DNA of 64,000 bases from Glaciecola sp965660625 (GCA_965660625.1 CBFIAR010000002.1:147665-211664); one strand, 5' to 3'. Positions 28,556 to 37,684 are shown, counted from the first letter of the stretch. The notes: generated by a model from the sequence alone, not told the origin. Numbers and translations are program-made.

Positions 28556-30853
28556 ATGACTTCTCGTTGTGACTTTAGCCCACTGCACTCTAGCAATACG
28601 GGCAATAAAATAAAAAATGGTATAAAACAAAACGCCAATGTAACAAAGCGTAAATTTATTAAATTCTCTCAGTTAGCAACAGCGGTGTTGCTGGCTTTCT
28701 CAGTCCCTAGTTATGCACTTTCAGAGGCTTTGCTACCAAATCAAGATACCGCTCAGGAACCCACGTCTACATTAAAAAATGAGCAAGAAAACACATCAAC
28801 GCTTGATGCTAGTAGCATAAACGCAATTGAAAGAATTGAAGTTGTTGGTCAAATCAATACCGGTTTAATGGAATCAGAAATCAAATTAGCCAACACTAGC
28901 TCACCTGATCTGCGTTCGCAGTTATCGCAAATTCCAGGTGTCAGTGTTAACGGTAACGGTTTAGTCAGCGGGATTGTGCAATATAGAGGACTATTCGGTG
29001 ATCGACTCAAGGTTAAAATAGATGGTCTTGAGATTGCAGGGGCAGGACCAAACGCAATGGATAGTCCACTGTCTCATGCATTGGGTAATAATCAAATGGT
29101 AACTTTGTATCAAGGGATCGCTCCAGTTTCGGTTGGATACGAGACGCTTGCTGGCGCTATAGAAATAAAAGACGCGCAACCAATATTGGGAGGATCGTCT
29201 GCATTTGATGCACGTTCCACTTTGTCAGCTAGTTGGTTTAGTAACAACAACGCGAAAATGTTGGGGGCTAACGTTGCTGTGGCAAACGACCAGAACTATG
29301 TATCATTTCAAGGCCAGTTTCAGGAAGCTGATAATTACAGCAGTGGAAACGGTGATATTGTTCCTTCCACCTTTTACGAGCGAAGCGGACTTAAGTTTGC
29401 TGCGGCTAGATACACGGATGACTATGAACTCGACTTTTTAGTTGGTAGTCGCAACACCAACGAATCTGGGACGCCTGCGCTTGCAATGGATATCTCATTT
29501 GTCGATTCGGTATGGTACAAATTCGGTTTGGCAAAAAAGATTGATAGCGCTTGGAAAGTCAAAGCTAAGATATTTGGTAATCAAAATGAGCATATTATGA
29601 CTAATTTTGACCTACGATTTACACCTTCGCCAGCAGCTCACAGAAAAAATACGGTGGATAGTGATGCTGTTGGAATGGACCTAGATTTTATTCAAACGTC
29701 AGTGCAGAACAATTGGAAGTTTGGTGCTAACTATTATTCACAATTTCATGATTCTCGTATTACCAACCCGAACAATATGGCCTTCTTCATTCAGAACTTT
29801 ACTAATGTGCAGCGTGAAGTTGGTAGTTTGTATGTTGAATATGATATCGCGGCAAATCCCTTTAACTCCCGAAATAAGAACAATAATGTGCATTGGCAGT
29901 TGGGCGGGCGAGTCACTAATGTTGCTTACGATGCTGATGAAGTGGGTTCTAATATGGCAATGATGAATCCTAATGTTGCCGCACTAGTAAATGGCTTCAA
30001 TGACTCAGAAAGAGCGTTAGATTTCGACTTACTTGATGCTGTAATTAAAGCAGAGACACGGATAAACGAGCACTTGCAGGCAACATTATCATTTGGGCAA
30101 AAAGAAAGAGCGCCCAGCTATCAAGAGCTTTATTCTTGGTTTCCATTAGGGGTGTCGGCTGGTTTAGCCGATGGACGAAATTACTTAGGTAATCTCAATC
30201 TTGAAAAAGAGACCGCCGGCCAGATAGATGTTGGTTTACAGTTGCAGCAAAACGGTCTTACCGTAATGGGAAATATTTTTTACCACAGCATTGATAACTA
30301 TATTATCGGTGTGCCCACAAACAATATGCCAGCTAATATGATCGCAAGCATGATGGGGGCACAACAGCCGTTGCAATGGGATAATCGCAAGGCAAAATTG
30401 CATGGAGCGGACCTGTATATCTCCAAAACCATTGGATCGTATTGGCAGGCAACGTTAAGTGCACAATGGGTTGAAGCTGAATTAACTGAAAGCATTGACG
30501 GTCAACGCTATCCCCTATATCGAATTGCGCCTTTAAGTGGCAATATCGCTTTGCATTGGAGCAAGGACTCACTCGACATGTCGCTGTCGGTTAATATAGC
30601 GGATGCGCAAGACGAAGTGTCTTCTTTACAAAATGAAACGACAACGCCTGGTTATGCAGTTTGGAATTTGAACATGCACTATCAGGTGACGCCAGCACTG
30701 ACGCTAAGCCTAGTTGCCGAAAATCTATTGGACAAAGAATATGCACAGCATTTAGGTGGAGTAAACAGAGTCGTTGATAGTGAAGTAGCCGTTGGGGAAA
30801 AAGTACCTGAAATCGGTCGAAACATTGGACTGCATGCGGAGTATGCTTTTTAG
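28556..30853 (+). CDS. TonB-dependent outer-membrane receptor, probably copper type
   Basis: The start at ATG 28556 is chosen because AGGAAA lies seven bases upstream; a GTG frame from 28520 adds 12 residues without support. The 765-residue protein has a long N-terminus with a signal-like segment (about residues 42-57), then a plug (IERIEVVGQ..., VQYRGLFGDRLKVKIDGLEI, GYETLAGAIEIKDAQP) and a barrel ending in aromatic F. The plug motif GPNAMDSPLSHA and Met-rich stretches (MAMMNP, ANMIASMMGAQ) recall copper receptors of the OprC/NosA group. The substrate is an inference supported by the small DUF2946-like neighbour. Confidence 0.75.
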   Translation: MTSRCDFSPLHSSNTGNKIKNGIKQNANVTKRKFIKFSQLATAVLLAFSVPSYALSEALLPNQDTAQEPTSTLKNEQENTSTLDASSINAIERIEVVGQINTGLMESEIKLANTSSPDLRSQLSQIPGVSVNGNGLVSGIVQYRGLFGDRLKVKIDGLEIAGAGPNAMDSPLSHALGNNQMVTLYQGIAPVSVGYETLAGAIEIKDAQPILGGSSAFDARSTLSASWFSNNNAKMLGANVAVANDQNYVSFQGQFQEADNYSSGNGDIVPSTFYERSGLKFAAARYTDDYELDFLVGSRNTNESGTPALAMDISFVDSVWYKFGLAKKIDSAWKVKAKIFGNQNEHIMTNFDLRFTPSPAAHRKNTVDSDAVGMDLDFIQTSVQNNWKFGANYYSQFHDSRITNPNNMAFFIQNFTNVQREVGSLYVEYDIAANPFNSRNKNNNVHWQLGGRVTNVAYDADEVGSNMAMMNPNVAALVNGFNDSERALDFDLLDAVIKAETRINEHLQATLSFGQKERAPSYQELYSWFPLGVSAGLADGRNYLGNLNLEKETAGQIDVGLQLQQNGLTVMGNIFYHSIDNYIIGVPTNNMPANMIASMMGAQQPLQWDNRKAKLHGADLYISKTIGSYWQATLSAQWVEAELTESIDGQRYPLYRIAPLSGNIALHWSKDSLDMSLSVNIADAQDEVSSLQNETTTPGYAVWNLNMHYQVTPALTLSLVAENLLDKEYAQHLGGVNRVVDSEVAVGEKVPEIGRNIGLHAEYAF

Positions 30854-30890
30854 TATCGTATGAATTTTTCTTAGATGAAAATAAGACATA

Positions 30891-30925
30891 AAAAAACCAG
30901 CATTAGCGATAATGCTGGTTTTTTT
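30891..30925. terminator. Bidirectional Rho-independent terminator
   Basis: CCAGCATTA (30897-30905), loop GCGA, TAATGCTGG (30910-30918), flanked by an A-tract on the left and seven T on the right. It sits between the convergent receptor and typA genes and should serve both. Confidence 0.93.
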
Positions 30926-30943
30926 CATAACATCAATCTACAA

Positions 30944-32779
30944 CTAACTATTATCTTTCTTCGGACGACCAGCGCGTTTACGCTCGTTTTCAGTTAGTAG
31001 TTTCTTACGGATACGGATGCTCACTGGCGTTACTTCTACCAATTCATCGTCATCGATAAACTCTAGTGCTTGCTCAAGTGTGTAAACGATTGGTGGAACC
31101 AATGTTTGTGCCTCATCAGTGCCTGATGCACGCACGTTAGTAAGCTGCTTACCTTTAAGTGCGTTTACCGTTAAGTCGTTTTCACGGCTGTGAATACCGA
31201 TAATCATACCTTCATAAACTTCGACACCGTGACCGATAAACATACGACCGCGCTCTTGCAAGTTAAATATTGCGTTAGTGAGGGCTTTACCCGTCGCGTT
31301 TGCAATCAATACACCATTTTTACGCTCTCCGATGTTGCCACCTTTGTGCGGACCATAATGGTCGAATGTGTGATAAATCAAACCGGAACCAGAAGTTAGC
31401 GTCATAAAATCAGTTTGGAAACCAATCAAGCCTCGGCTTGGAATGATGAAGTCAACGCGTGTGCGGCCTTTACCATCTGGTGTCATGTTGGTCATTTCAC
31501 CTTTACGCATACCAAGCTGCTCAATCATAGAACCCTGATGTTGCTCCTCAACGTCAATAGTTAAGGTTTCAAACGGTTCCATTAGCTTACCGTTTTCTTC
31601 TTTTAAGATAACTTCTGGGCGAGAAACTGCTAGCTCGTAACCTTCACGGCGCATGTTTTCAATCAAAATACCTAAGTGAAGTTCACCACGGCCTGAGACG
31701 CGGAATTTATCAGGGTCATTCATTTCTTCAACGCGCAAAGCAACGTTGTGAATTAATTCGTTTTGCAAACGTTCAAGGATATTACGTGAGGTCACGTATT
31801 TACCCTCTTTACCAGCGAATGGTGAGGTGTTTACTTGGAACGTCATGATAACTGTAGGCTCATCAACCGACAAAGGTTTCATCGCTTCGACTTTGCTAAC
31901 GTCACAAACTGTGTCTGATATCTTTAATTCGCCTAAGCCTGTAATTGCGACAATATCACCAGCCGCTGCTGATTCAATATCATGTCTATCCAAACCTAAG
32001 TAACCTAATACTTTGCCAATTTTACCGTTACGCTTTTCACCCGCTGCATTAACAATAGTAACTGCTTGATTCAACTTCACCGTGCCGCGTGTGATACGAC
32101 CGATGCCGATAACACCAACGTACGAGTTGTAGTCAAGCTGAGAAATCTGCATTTGCAAGGGGCCGTCTGGATCAGCATCAGGTGCAGCAACTTGATCAAC
32201 AATTGTTTGGAACAATGGCGTCATGTCGTCGCTTGGCTCGTTATAGTCCATAGTAGCCCAGCCATTAATTGCTGAAGCATAGACAACTTGGAAATCCAAC
32301 TGATCGTCAGTTGCGCCTAAGTTGTCAAAAAGATCGAATACTTGGTCAACAACCCAATCAGGACGAGCGCCTGGCTTGTCGATTTTGTTAATAACAACAA
32401 TTGGCTTAAGGCCTTGCGCGAAAGCTTTTTGCGTTACGAAACGCGTTTGTGGCATTGGACCTTCTTGCGCGTCTACTAATAGAAGTACAGAGTCTGCCAT
32501 TGACATAACACGCTCTACTTCACCACCGAAATCGGCGTGTCCTGGAGTATCTACAATGTTGATGCGGTATTCATTCCAGTTAATTGCCGTGTTTTTAGCA
32601 AGGATGGTAATGCCACGTTCTTTTTCAATGTCGTTCGAATCCATTACGCGCTCTTCGGCTACGCCGCGGCTCGCTAATGTGCCGGATTGTTGAAGAAGCT
32701 TGTCAACGAGTGTGGTTTTACCGTGGTCGACGTGAGCGATAATCGCGATATTGCGAAGATTTGCAATGGCTGAAGGCAT
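30944..32779 (-). CDS. typA: Ribosome-associated GTPase TypA/BipA
   Basis: TypA is a translational GTPase that binds the ribosome and affects 50S assembly and stress or cold adaptation. The 611-residue protein has G1 (AHVDHGKTTLVDKL, about 15-28), G2/switch I (ERGITI), G3 (DTPGHADFGGEVERV) and G4 (NKIDKPGARPDWV), followed by EF-G-like domains and the TypA-specific C-terminal domain ending in KRAGRPKKDNS. Length and sequence match the family closely. Confidence 0.97.
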   Translation of the reverse strand: MPSAIANLRNIAIIAHVDHGKTTLVDKLLQQSGTLASRGVAEERVMDSNDIEKERGITILAKNTAINWNEYRINIVDTPGHADFGGEVERVMSMADSVLLLVDAQEGPMPQTRFVTQKAFAQGLKPIVVINKIDKPGARPDWVVDQVFDLFDNLGATDDQLDFQVVYASAINGWATMDYNEPSDDMTPLFQTIVDQVAAPDADPDGPLQMQISQLDYNSYVGVIGIGRITRGTVKLNQAVTIVNAAGEKRNGKIGKVLGYLGLDRHDIESAAAGDIVAITGLGELKISDTVCDVSKVEAMKPLSVDEPTVIMTFQVNTSPFAGKEGKYVTSRNILERLQNELIHNVALRVEEMNDPDKFRVSGRGELHLGILIENMRREGYELAVSRPEVILKEENGKLMEPFETLTIDVEEQHQGSMIEQLGMRKGEMTNMTPDGKGRTRVDFIIPSRGLIGFQTDFMTLTSGSGLIYHTFDHYGPHKGGNIGERKNGVLIANATGKALTNAIFNLQERGRMFIGHGVEVYEGMIIGIHSRENDLTVNALKGKQLTNVRASGTDEAQTLVPPIVYTLEQALEFIDDDELVEVTPVSIRIRKKLLTENERKRAGRPKKDNS

Positions 32780-33144
32780 TTTTTACTCTCAATAGATAAA
32801 TACGAAGGGAAAAAGCCCCTAGGATTGTTGGGCGCGGATTGTACAGATTTATTATTCAATTAGCGACAAAATTTGCCAATTTGTCTGCAAAAATAGTTAA
32901 ATACTTGATTATTCACCACTGAATCTAGATTTTTTTACCCCCTCCGTCATTAGAATCAAGCGATCACTTCTTAAACGAACAGTATTATGCGCATGCAGGA
33001 ACCTCCTAAACCCGCCCGAAAATCAAAAAATTATTTTGTTCGAATCCACTATAAATGATGGTAGCCCTTGCTTTCGCAAGGATGACAGAGGATGTTTTAG
33101 ATGGCCCAAAGTGTTTTGTTGATGTGCAAGGGTCGCAGCTTTAC
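32780..33144. other. Intergenic region upstream of typA
   Basis: No convincing gene is present. The left part must contain the typA promoter, which I could not place. The right part holds a short GC-rich hairpin (33066-33081) in an otherwise AT-rich gap. Confidence 0.5.
33066..33081. repeat. REP-like short palindrome
   Basis: CCTTGC-TTTC-GCAAGG is a perfect 6-bp stem with a TTTC loop, flanked by AGC and ATGACAGAG. Palindromes of the 'CTTTCGCAAGGATGACA' sort are common dispersed intergenic repeats in proteobacteria. Only this copy is seen in the window. Confidence 0.4.
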
Positions 33145-33759
33145 CTATTTATTCAACAATAGAGTCATATCAATTTCTTTACTAACCCATTCTGCGTCGG
33201 GATCAGATTCGAACCCAATTTTATGGGCAAGTCGGTTGACGCTGAAGTTTGCAGATAGCGTTGCACCATTATCTTTCAAAAGGAATGAAACTGGTTGACT
33301 GATGCCGCGCAATGTTAAATTTCCAGTAACATCGTAATCATTTCCTTTCGAAATTATTTGCTCACTTTCGAATAGTCCTTTTGGATGATTCTTAACATCA
33401 AACCAGTCACCCTCGGGTAGGGTGCTGTCATACGTGCTATCACCTGTCTTCGCTGATGCAACATAAAATGTAGCTGTGATTTTAGGTGAATCTGCAGGAG
33501 GCAACACAAGTTCTGCATTCCATTTATTAAAAACCCCAGAGAATTTCATGCCGACATGCTCTCCAGCGAAAATGACTTTACTGTCTTTAGCGCTGAAGGT
33601 GAGTTTCTGTTGTGCAGCAGCAAAGGGAGCAAACGCTAAGGTAATCGCCATGTATAACGAAGAGCACAATATAAGTGAGTAGCCACAATTAATTCTTTCT
33701 TTTGTTTTAGGGCTGTTGATGTTCTTTGTTAGGTTAAGCAATACAAGCGTTTTTAACAT
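33145..33759 (-). CDS. YceI family periplasmic protein (second copy)
   Basis: YceI proteins are lipocalin-like periplasmic proteins that bind polyisoprenoid or quinone-type lipids. From ATG 33759 the product has 204 residues with a secretory segment (about 25-48, ending FAPFAAAQQ) after an unusually long 25-residue N-terminal stretch. The YceI core is visible as FAGEHVGMKFSGVFNKWNAEL, DWFDVKNHPKGLFES and the C-terminal RLAHKIGFESDPDAEWVSKEI. The frame extends to 33825, but that would overlap the cytochrome gene, and a GGGAAA precedes 33759. It is the last gene of the operon with cybB and the other yceI. Confidence 0.88.
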   Translation of the reverse strand: MLKTLVLLNLTKNINSPKTKERINCGYSLILCSSLYMAITLAFAPFAAAQQKLTFSAKDSKVIFAGEHVGMKFSGVFNKWNAELVLPPADSPKITATFYVASAKTGDSTYDSTLPEGDWFDVKNHPKGLFESEQIISKGNDYDVTGNLTLRGISQPVSFLLKDNGATLSANFSVNRLAHKIGFESDPDAEWVSKEIDMTLLLNK

Positions 33760-33800
33760 ATGGTTATTTTCCCAAATATTTGTTGCTGTTGTGAGTTTAA

Positions 33801-34379
33801 TTAATCTTTGTACTTTGACCACCACATTCGGTTTAATAAATTAAGGCCATGTGCTTTTTTGTGCCATATAACAGCAGCGATGTGACCTATAATGAGCGTA
33901 AACAGAACTGCGGCGGTTACCCAGTGTGTATTGTTGGCGATGGTTTCAACCGTTTTGTTTCTTGCAATCCCAGGAATATGAGGCCATTTTAACCAATCAA
34001 TAAATACAAAGGTAGGCAGCCCAAAAGGGCTTGCAGAGACCATTACCCAGCCTGATAGAGGCATGATCACCAAAGCCACATAGAGTAATAAATGTCCCGT
34101 CTTAGCCTTCTTTTTATCAGTATTGGTCAGAGTGCTTGGAAGATCTGGTGCCGTTGTGAAAATACGTACGCAGATTCGGACAAATAATGCCCAGAGCATG
34201 ACTACGCCGGCAGCTTTGTGTAGCTGAAATAGCTTATATTGGTCAGCCTTACTGATATCGGCATTGACCATATACAAGCCACTTGCAAGCATGAATACCA
34301 AACCAAGCACAACGGTCCAGTGCAATAGGATACTCACGCTGTGATAGGGTAACGGTTTAGCATCGGTCACACTAGTCAT
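33801..34379 (-). CDS. Cytochrome b561 family protein
   Basis: A 192-residue membrane protein with four transmembrane segments and paired histidines suited to two b-type hemes: one near the N-terminus (SILLHWTVVLGLVF), another in KLFQLHKAAGVVMLW, and two more in the C-terminal half (NTHWVTAAVLFTLIIGHIAAVIWHKK). It resembles E. coli CybB, a superoxide:ubiquinone oxidoreductase. Its start overlaps the upstream yceI by eight bases, and yceI genes flank it on both sides, suggesting electron transfer tied to a lipid or quinone carried by YceI. Confidence 0.92.
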   Translation of the reverse strand: MTSVTDAKPLPYHSVSILLHWTVVLGLVFMLASGLYMVNADISKADQYKLFQLHKAAGVVMLWALFVRICVRIFTTAPDLPSTLTNTDKKKAKTGHLLLYVALVIMPLSGWVMVSASPFGLPTFVFIDWLKWPHIPGIARNKTVETIANNTHWVTAAVLFTLIIGHIAAVIWHKKAHGLNLLNRMWWSKYKD

Positions 34380-35004
34380 CTGTTTTTACAAACTCCCCTT
34401 CAATCATCACTTCAACTTCATCGCCAATATTAGGTGCATATTTTCCCATGCCCCAGTCGGTGCGTTTTATAGTTGTTGTAGCAGAAAAGCCCATCGTTGG
34501 TTTTCCACTAAAAGGTTGGCGTAACATTGCGCCGTTAAATTTTACGTCAAGTGAAACAGGTTTAGATATTCCCAGAAAAGTGAGGTCACCGTTCATAACA
34601 GCCGTTTTTTCACCCGTTATTTTTATAGAACTTGAAACAAAATCGATACTGGCAAATTTACCCGCGTTAAACCAGCTTTCATCGGTCGCAAGTGTATTAT
34701 CAAAATCTTCTTTCTCTGGATCTGGGTAAGCCGTTTGAATTGACATAGGATTGATCTTAGCCGTGACTTTAGTTTTCGTGATATCGGACGGGTCATATTC
34801 GATTGAAGCATCAAAGTCGGCAAAACGAGCAACATAATTAGACAAACCCAAGTGAGAGACTTTCCAAACAACTGAAGCATGGCTAAGATCAAGTGCGTAG
34901 TTGCCTTGTGGCATATCATTGAAGGGGCTTTTGGCAAAAACCCAGGAGATACAGCCCGCTGAGGTAAGGACAATAGTAAACACTGCAATTTTTAAATAAT
35001 TCAT
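34372..35004 (-). CDS. YceI family periplasmic protein (first copy)
   Basis: The 210-residue protein begins with a hydrophobic export signal (MNYLKIAVFTIVLTSAGCISW); the AGC within it could be a lipobox, so a lipoprotein is possible. The YceI core follows: YALDLSHASVVWKVSHLGLSNYVARF, FDASIEYDPSD, ESWFNAGKFASIDFVSSSI and FSATTTIKRTDWGMGKY. It is the first gene of the yceI-cybB-yceI operon and differs clearly from the third gene, so the pair is not a recent duplication. Confidence 0.92.
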   Translation of the reverse strand: MNYLKIAVFTIVLTSAGCISWVFAKSPFNDMPQGNYALDLSHASVVWKVSHLGLSNYVARFADFDASIEYDPSDITKTKVTAKINPMSIQTAYPDPEKEDFDNTLATDESWFNAGKFASIDFVSSSIKITGEKTAVMNGDLTFLGISKPVSLDVKFNGAMLRQPFSGKPTMGFSATTTIKRTDWGMGKYAPNIGDEVEVMIEGEFVKTDD

Positions 35005-35039
35005 ATTATCATTCCATTTTTATAATTTTTTCTAAAAAA

Positions 35040-35242
35040 AGTGCACAATATTGCACCGACCTTTGCACTTTAGAGATGTATATAACTAACACTACGCTAA
35101 TATTTGAAAAAAGTGTGCAAAAGTATCGTAATTTTAGCTTACGCTAAAATGCTTGTGTATTTCAGCACCGTTATTGCACCAATAAAAACATGTTTATTTT
35201 TCATTGCACCAAAATGGGTCTAATTCTAACTCATTTGGTGCA
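35040..35242. promoter_or_regulatory. Cluster of NtrC-like half-sites upstream of glnA
   Basis: Several TGCAC(C) elements lie here: TGCACC at 35052 and 35175, TGCACCAAAATGGG at 35205-35218 (inner CA-N3-TG matches the NtrC consensus TGCACCA-N3-TGGTGCA), and TTGGTGCA at 35235-35242. None is a full palindrome. Together they sit about 75-265 bases upstream of the sigma-54 promoter, the expected enhancer position. Confidence 0.6.
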
Positions 35243-35315
35243 GGCTAAGTATTGTAAAACGATTATCACTAGGAGCCACGCCAATGTTCACGTGCTTTTT
35301 TATTTGATTGCTAAA

Positions 35316-35330
35316 TGGCACGAATATCGC
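35316..35330 (+). promoter_or_regulatory. Sigma-54 promoter of glnA
   Basis: TGGCACGAATATCGC matches the -24/-12 consensus (TGGCACG-N4-TTGC) with one mismatch and correct GG-GC spacing. The predicted start of transcription leaves a leader of about 90 bases before glnA. Confidence 0.85.
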
Positions 35331-35431
35331 TTATAGTTTTGCATAGCTATTTTTGAACGCTTACGGGATAGTTTTTATCATTTGTACGGACTGCAAATCT
35401 GTGCAAGGACATTTTTTTATTGGAGAACAGT

Positions 35432-36841
35432 ATGTCAATCGAGTCGACATTAGAACTAATTAGAGAGAGCGAAGCAAAATTTATTGATTTGCGCTTTACG
35501 GACACAAAGGGTAAAGAGCAACACGTGACTATTCCTACTCATCAGGTAGATGAAGACTTCTTTGAAGAGGGTAAAATGTTCGATGGTTCTTCAATTGCTG
35601 GTTGGAAAGGCATCAATGAATCTGACATGGTGCTTATGCCCGATCCAACAACCGCGGTTTTGGATCCATTCGCCGAAGAAACACAGATCAATATCACTTG
35701 TGACATATTAGAGCCTTCAACAATGCAGGGCTACGACCGCGATCCGCGCAGCATTGCAAAGCGTGCAGAAGAGTTCCTAAAGTCAACTGGTATCGGTGAT
35801 ACCGTATTATTCGGTCCTGAGCCAGAATTCTTTTTATTCGACGACGTCCGTTACCATACAGATATGTCTGGTTCTTTTTTCAAAATCGATGCTGAAGAAG
35901 CAGCATGGAATTCTGGTGCTGAGTTTGAAGGAGGCAATAAAGGCCACCGTCCTGGCGTGAAAGGGGGCTATTTCCCAGTATCTCCGGTCGATTCAGCGCA
36001 TGATACTCGTGCAGCAATGTGCTTAGTAATGGAAGAGATGGGGCTTGTTGTTGAGGCTCATCACCACGAAGTTGCAACTGCGGGCCAAAATGAAATCGCT
36101 TGCAAATTTAACAGCATGGTTAAGAAAGCAGACGAAATTCAAATTTATAAATATGTTGTACATAACGTTGCTGATGCTTACGGACAAACGGCAACCTTTA
36201 TGCCTAAGCCACTTGTAGGTGATAACGGCTCTGGTATGCATTGCCATATGTCAATAAGCAAAGATGGCAAGAACACGTTCGCGGGCGATAGCTATGCGGG
36301 TCTATCTGAAACTGCTTTATTCTATATCGGCGGTATCATTAAACATGCTAAAGCAATCAATGCGTTTGCGAATGCTTCAACCAACTCGTATAAGCGTTTG
36401 GTGCCACATTTCGAAGCGCCTGTTATGCTAGCTTACTCTGCACGTAACCGCTCAGCTTCAATCCGTATTCCTTATGTAACAAGTGAGAGAGCTCGCCGCA
36501 TTGAAGTTCGTTTCCCTGACCCATCAGCTAACCCATACCTAGCGTTTACGGCATTGTTGATGGCTGGTCTTGATGGTATAAAGAACAAGATACATCCAGG
36601 TGAGTCGATGGATAAGGATTTATATGATTTGCCAGCAGAAGAAGCGGCCTCTATCCCTCAAGTTGCTCGTTCACTAGAGCAAGCATTAGCTGCATTGGAT
36701 GCTGATCGTGATTTCTTAACCACCGGTGGCGTTATGAGCAACGACATGATTGATGCATATATTGAACTTAAGACTGCTGAAGTACAAAGAATCAACATGT
36801 CGACTCACCCAGTGGAGTTTGAGTTGTACTATAGCGTTTAG
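35432..36841 (+). CDS. glnA: Glutamine synthetase type I, GlnA
   Basis: GlnA makes glutamine from glutamate, ammonia and ATP, and forms a dodecamer. From ATG 35432, seven bases after GGAG, the protein has 469 residues, the standard GSI length. The substrate-binding signature FDGSSIAGWKGINESDM, the ATP-binding KPLVGDNGSGMHCHMS and the catalytic FPDPSANPYLAF segments are all present. The adenylylation tyrosine lies in KDLYDLPAEE, so control by GlnE is expected. A TTG frame start at 35420 adds four residues and includes the ribosome site, so it is rejected. The sigma-54 promoter and NtrC-like sites lie upstream. Confidence 0.98.
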   Translation: MSIESTLELIRESEAKFIDLRFTDTKGKEQHVTIPTHQVDEDFFEEGKMFDGSSIAGWKGINESDMVLMPDPTTAVLDPFAEETQINITCDILEPSTMQGYDRDPRSIAKRAEEFLKSTGIGDTVLFGPEPEFFLFDDVRYHTDMSGSFFKIDAEEAAWNSGAEFEGGNKGHRPGVKGGYFPVSPVDSAHDTRAAMCLVMEEMGLVVEAHHHEVATAGQNEIACKFNSMVKKADEIQIYKYVVHNVADAYGQTATFMPKPLVGDNGSGMHCHMSISKDGKNTFAGDSYAGLSETALFYIGGIIKHAKAINAFANASTNSYKRLVPHFEAPVMLAYSARNRSASIRIPYVTSERARRIEVRFPDPSANPYLAFTALLMAGLDGIKNKIHPGESMDKDLYDLPAEEAASIPQVARSLEQALAALDADRDFLTTGGVMSNDMIDAYIELKTAEVQRINMSTHPVEFELYYSV

Positions 36842-36930
36842 AGCTGCATATCAGCGTTTATTATTTAGAACGAGGCCGATACACAATTGTTACACCGGTT
36901 CAGCGCTATCTAAATATAATAATCTATACT

Positions 36931-36958
36931 AAAGCCTGTGTTTACAGGCTTTTTTTTT
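36931..36958 (+). terminator. Rho-independent terminator of glnA
   Basis: AGCCTGT and ACAGGCT (36933-36950) form a stem with a short GTTT loop followed by eight or more T. Confidence 0.92.
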
Positions 36959-37004
36959 ATTTGAAAACAGCTAAACTGCAAAGAGGGTTAATTAGGTCAT
37001 CTAT

Positions 37005-37556
37005 ATGAATATCGCAAAGCGCTTATCATCGACACGTTTTTCAATGCTGATCATTATCGGTCTAGTTTTCTCTACTTCTGTGTATGCAGGAAAAATATAC
37101 AAAACGATTAACCAAGACGGAACGATTACTTATTCAGACCAGCCAACGCCAGGGGCAGTTGAAGTTGATTTCGCCTCTAACACAACGACAGTTTTACAAA
37201 ATCCAATCGCTAAGACGAAACAACTAAAAACAATTAAACAAAAAACACCGGTCGAGCATACCCTCATCGTTAATTCACCTGCTATCGATGAAACCATTCG
37301 TAACGCAACGGGCAACGTAAATATCAGTGCTGTTGTTACACCAAACGCCCCCGGTCACTTCGAACTCTCTCTACACGAAAAAAAGCGTCGGTCTTCAACT
37401 GGTACGTTTTTGGTAAAAGATTTACCAAGAGGAGAGTATTCCTACCAAATAAACTTTATTGGCACTTCGGGCAAGGTAATTGCATCGTCACCTGTGAGGC
37501 GCTTTTTTATGCATAAACCTTCAGTACTAATTAAGCCTCAAAACAAGAGCAATTAA
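37005..37556 (+). CDS. Secreted DUF4124 domain protein
   Basis: The 183-residue protein has a signal peptide (MNIAKRLSSTRF then a hydrophobic stretch ending SVYAG) followed by the DUF4124 motif KIYKTINQDGTITYSDQPTPGAVEVDF. The C-terminal half (about 90-175) looks like an immunoglobulin-like beta domain (NVNISAVVTPNAPGHFELSL). Function is unknown; genes of this kind commonly lie between glnA and glnL in gammaproteobacteria. Confidence 0.88.
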   Translation: MNIAKRLSSTRFSMLIIIGLVFSTSVYAGKIYKTINQDGTITYSDQPTPGAVEVDFASNTTTVLQNPIAKTKQLKTIKQKTPVEHTLIVNSPAIDETIRNATGNVNISAVVTPNAPGHFELSLHEKKRRSSTGTFLVKDLPRGEYSYQINFIGTSGKVIASSPVRRFFMHKPSVLIKPQNKSN

Positions 37557-37632
37557 GTCATATCGCGGTGCAAGCCCCATTTCATTTGTGCTCGCAAAGG
37601 TGCATAAGGGTTAGCCATTTTTAGTGATTGAT

Positions 37633-37660
37633 TTAACTGCACAATGAAATCGCATACTAT
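37633..37660 (+). promoter_or_regulatory. Candidate promoter of glnLG
   Basis: TTAACT (37633-37638) and TACTAT (37655-37660) are spaced by 16 bases and resemble a sigma-70 promoter. The palindrome at 37668 follows directly, where a bound repressor would block transcription. Confidence 0.45.
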
Positions 37661-37667
37661 AGTGTAT

Positions 37668-37684
37668 TGCACAATTTTAGTGCA
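37668..37684. promoter_or_regulatory. NtrC operator before glnL
   Basis: TGCACAATTTTAGTGCA is a 17-bp palindrome with TGCAC and GTGCA arms separated by seven bases, the geometry of the NtrC consensus. It ends 14 bases before the glnL start, suggesting autorepression of glnLG, as known for E. coli. Confidence 0.8.
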
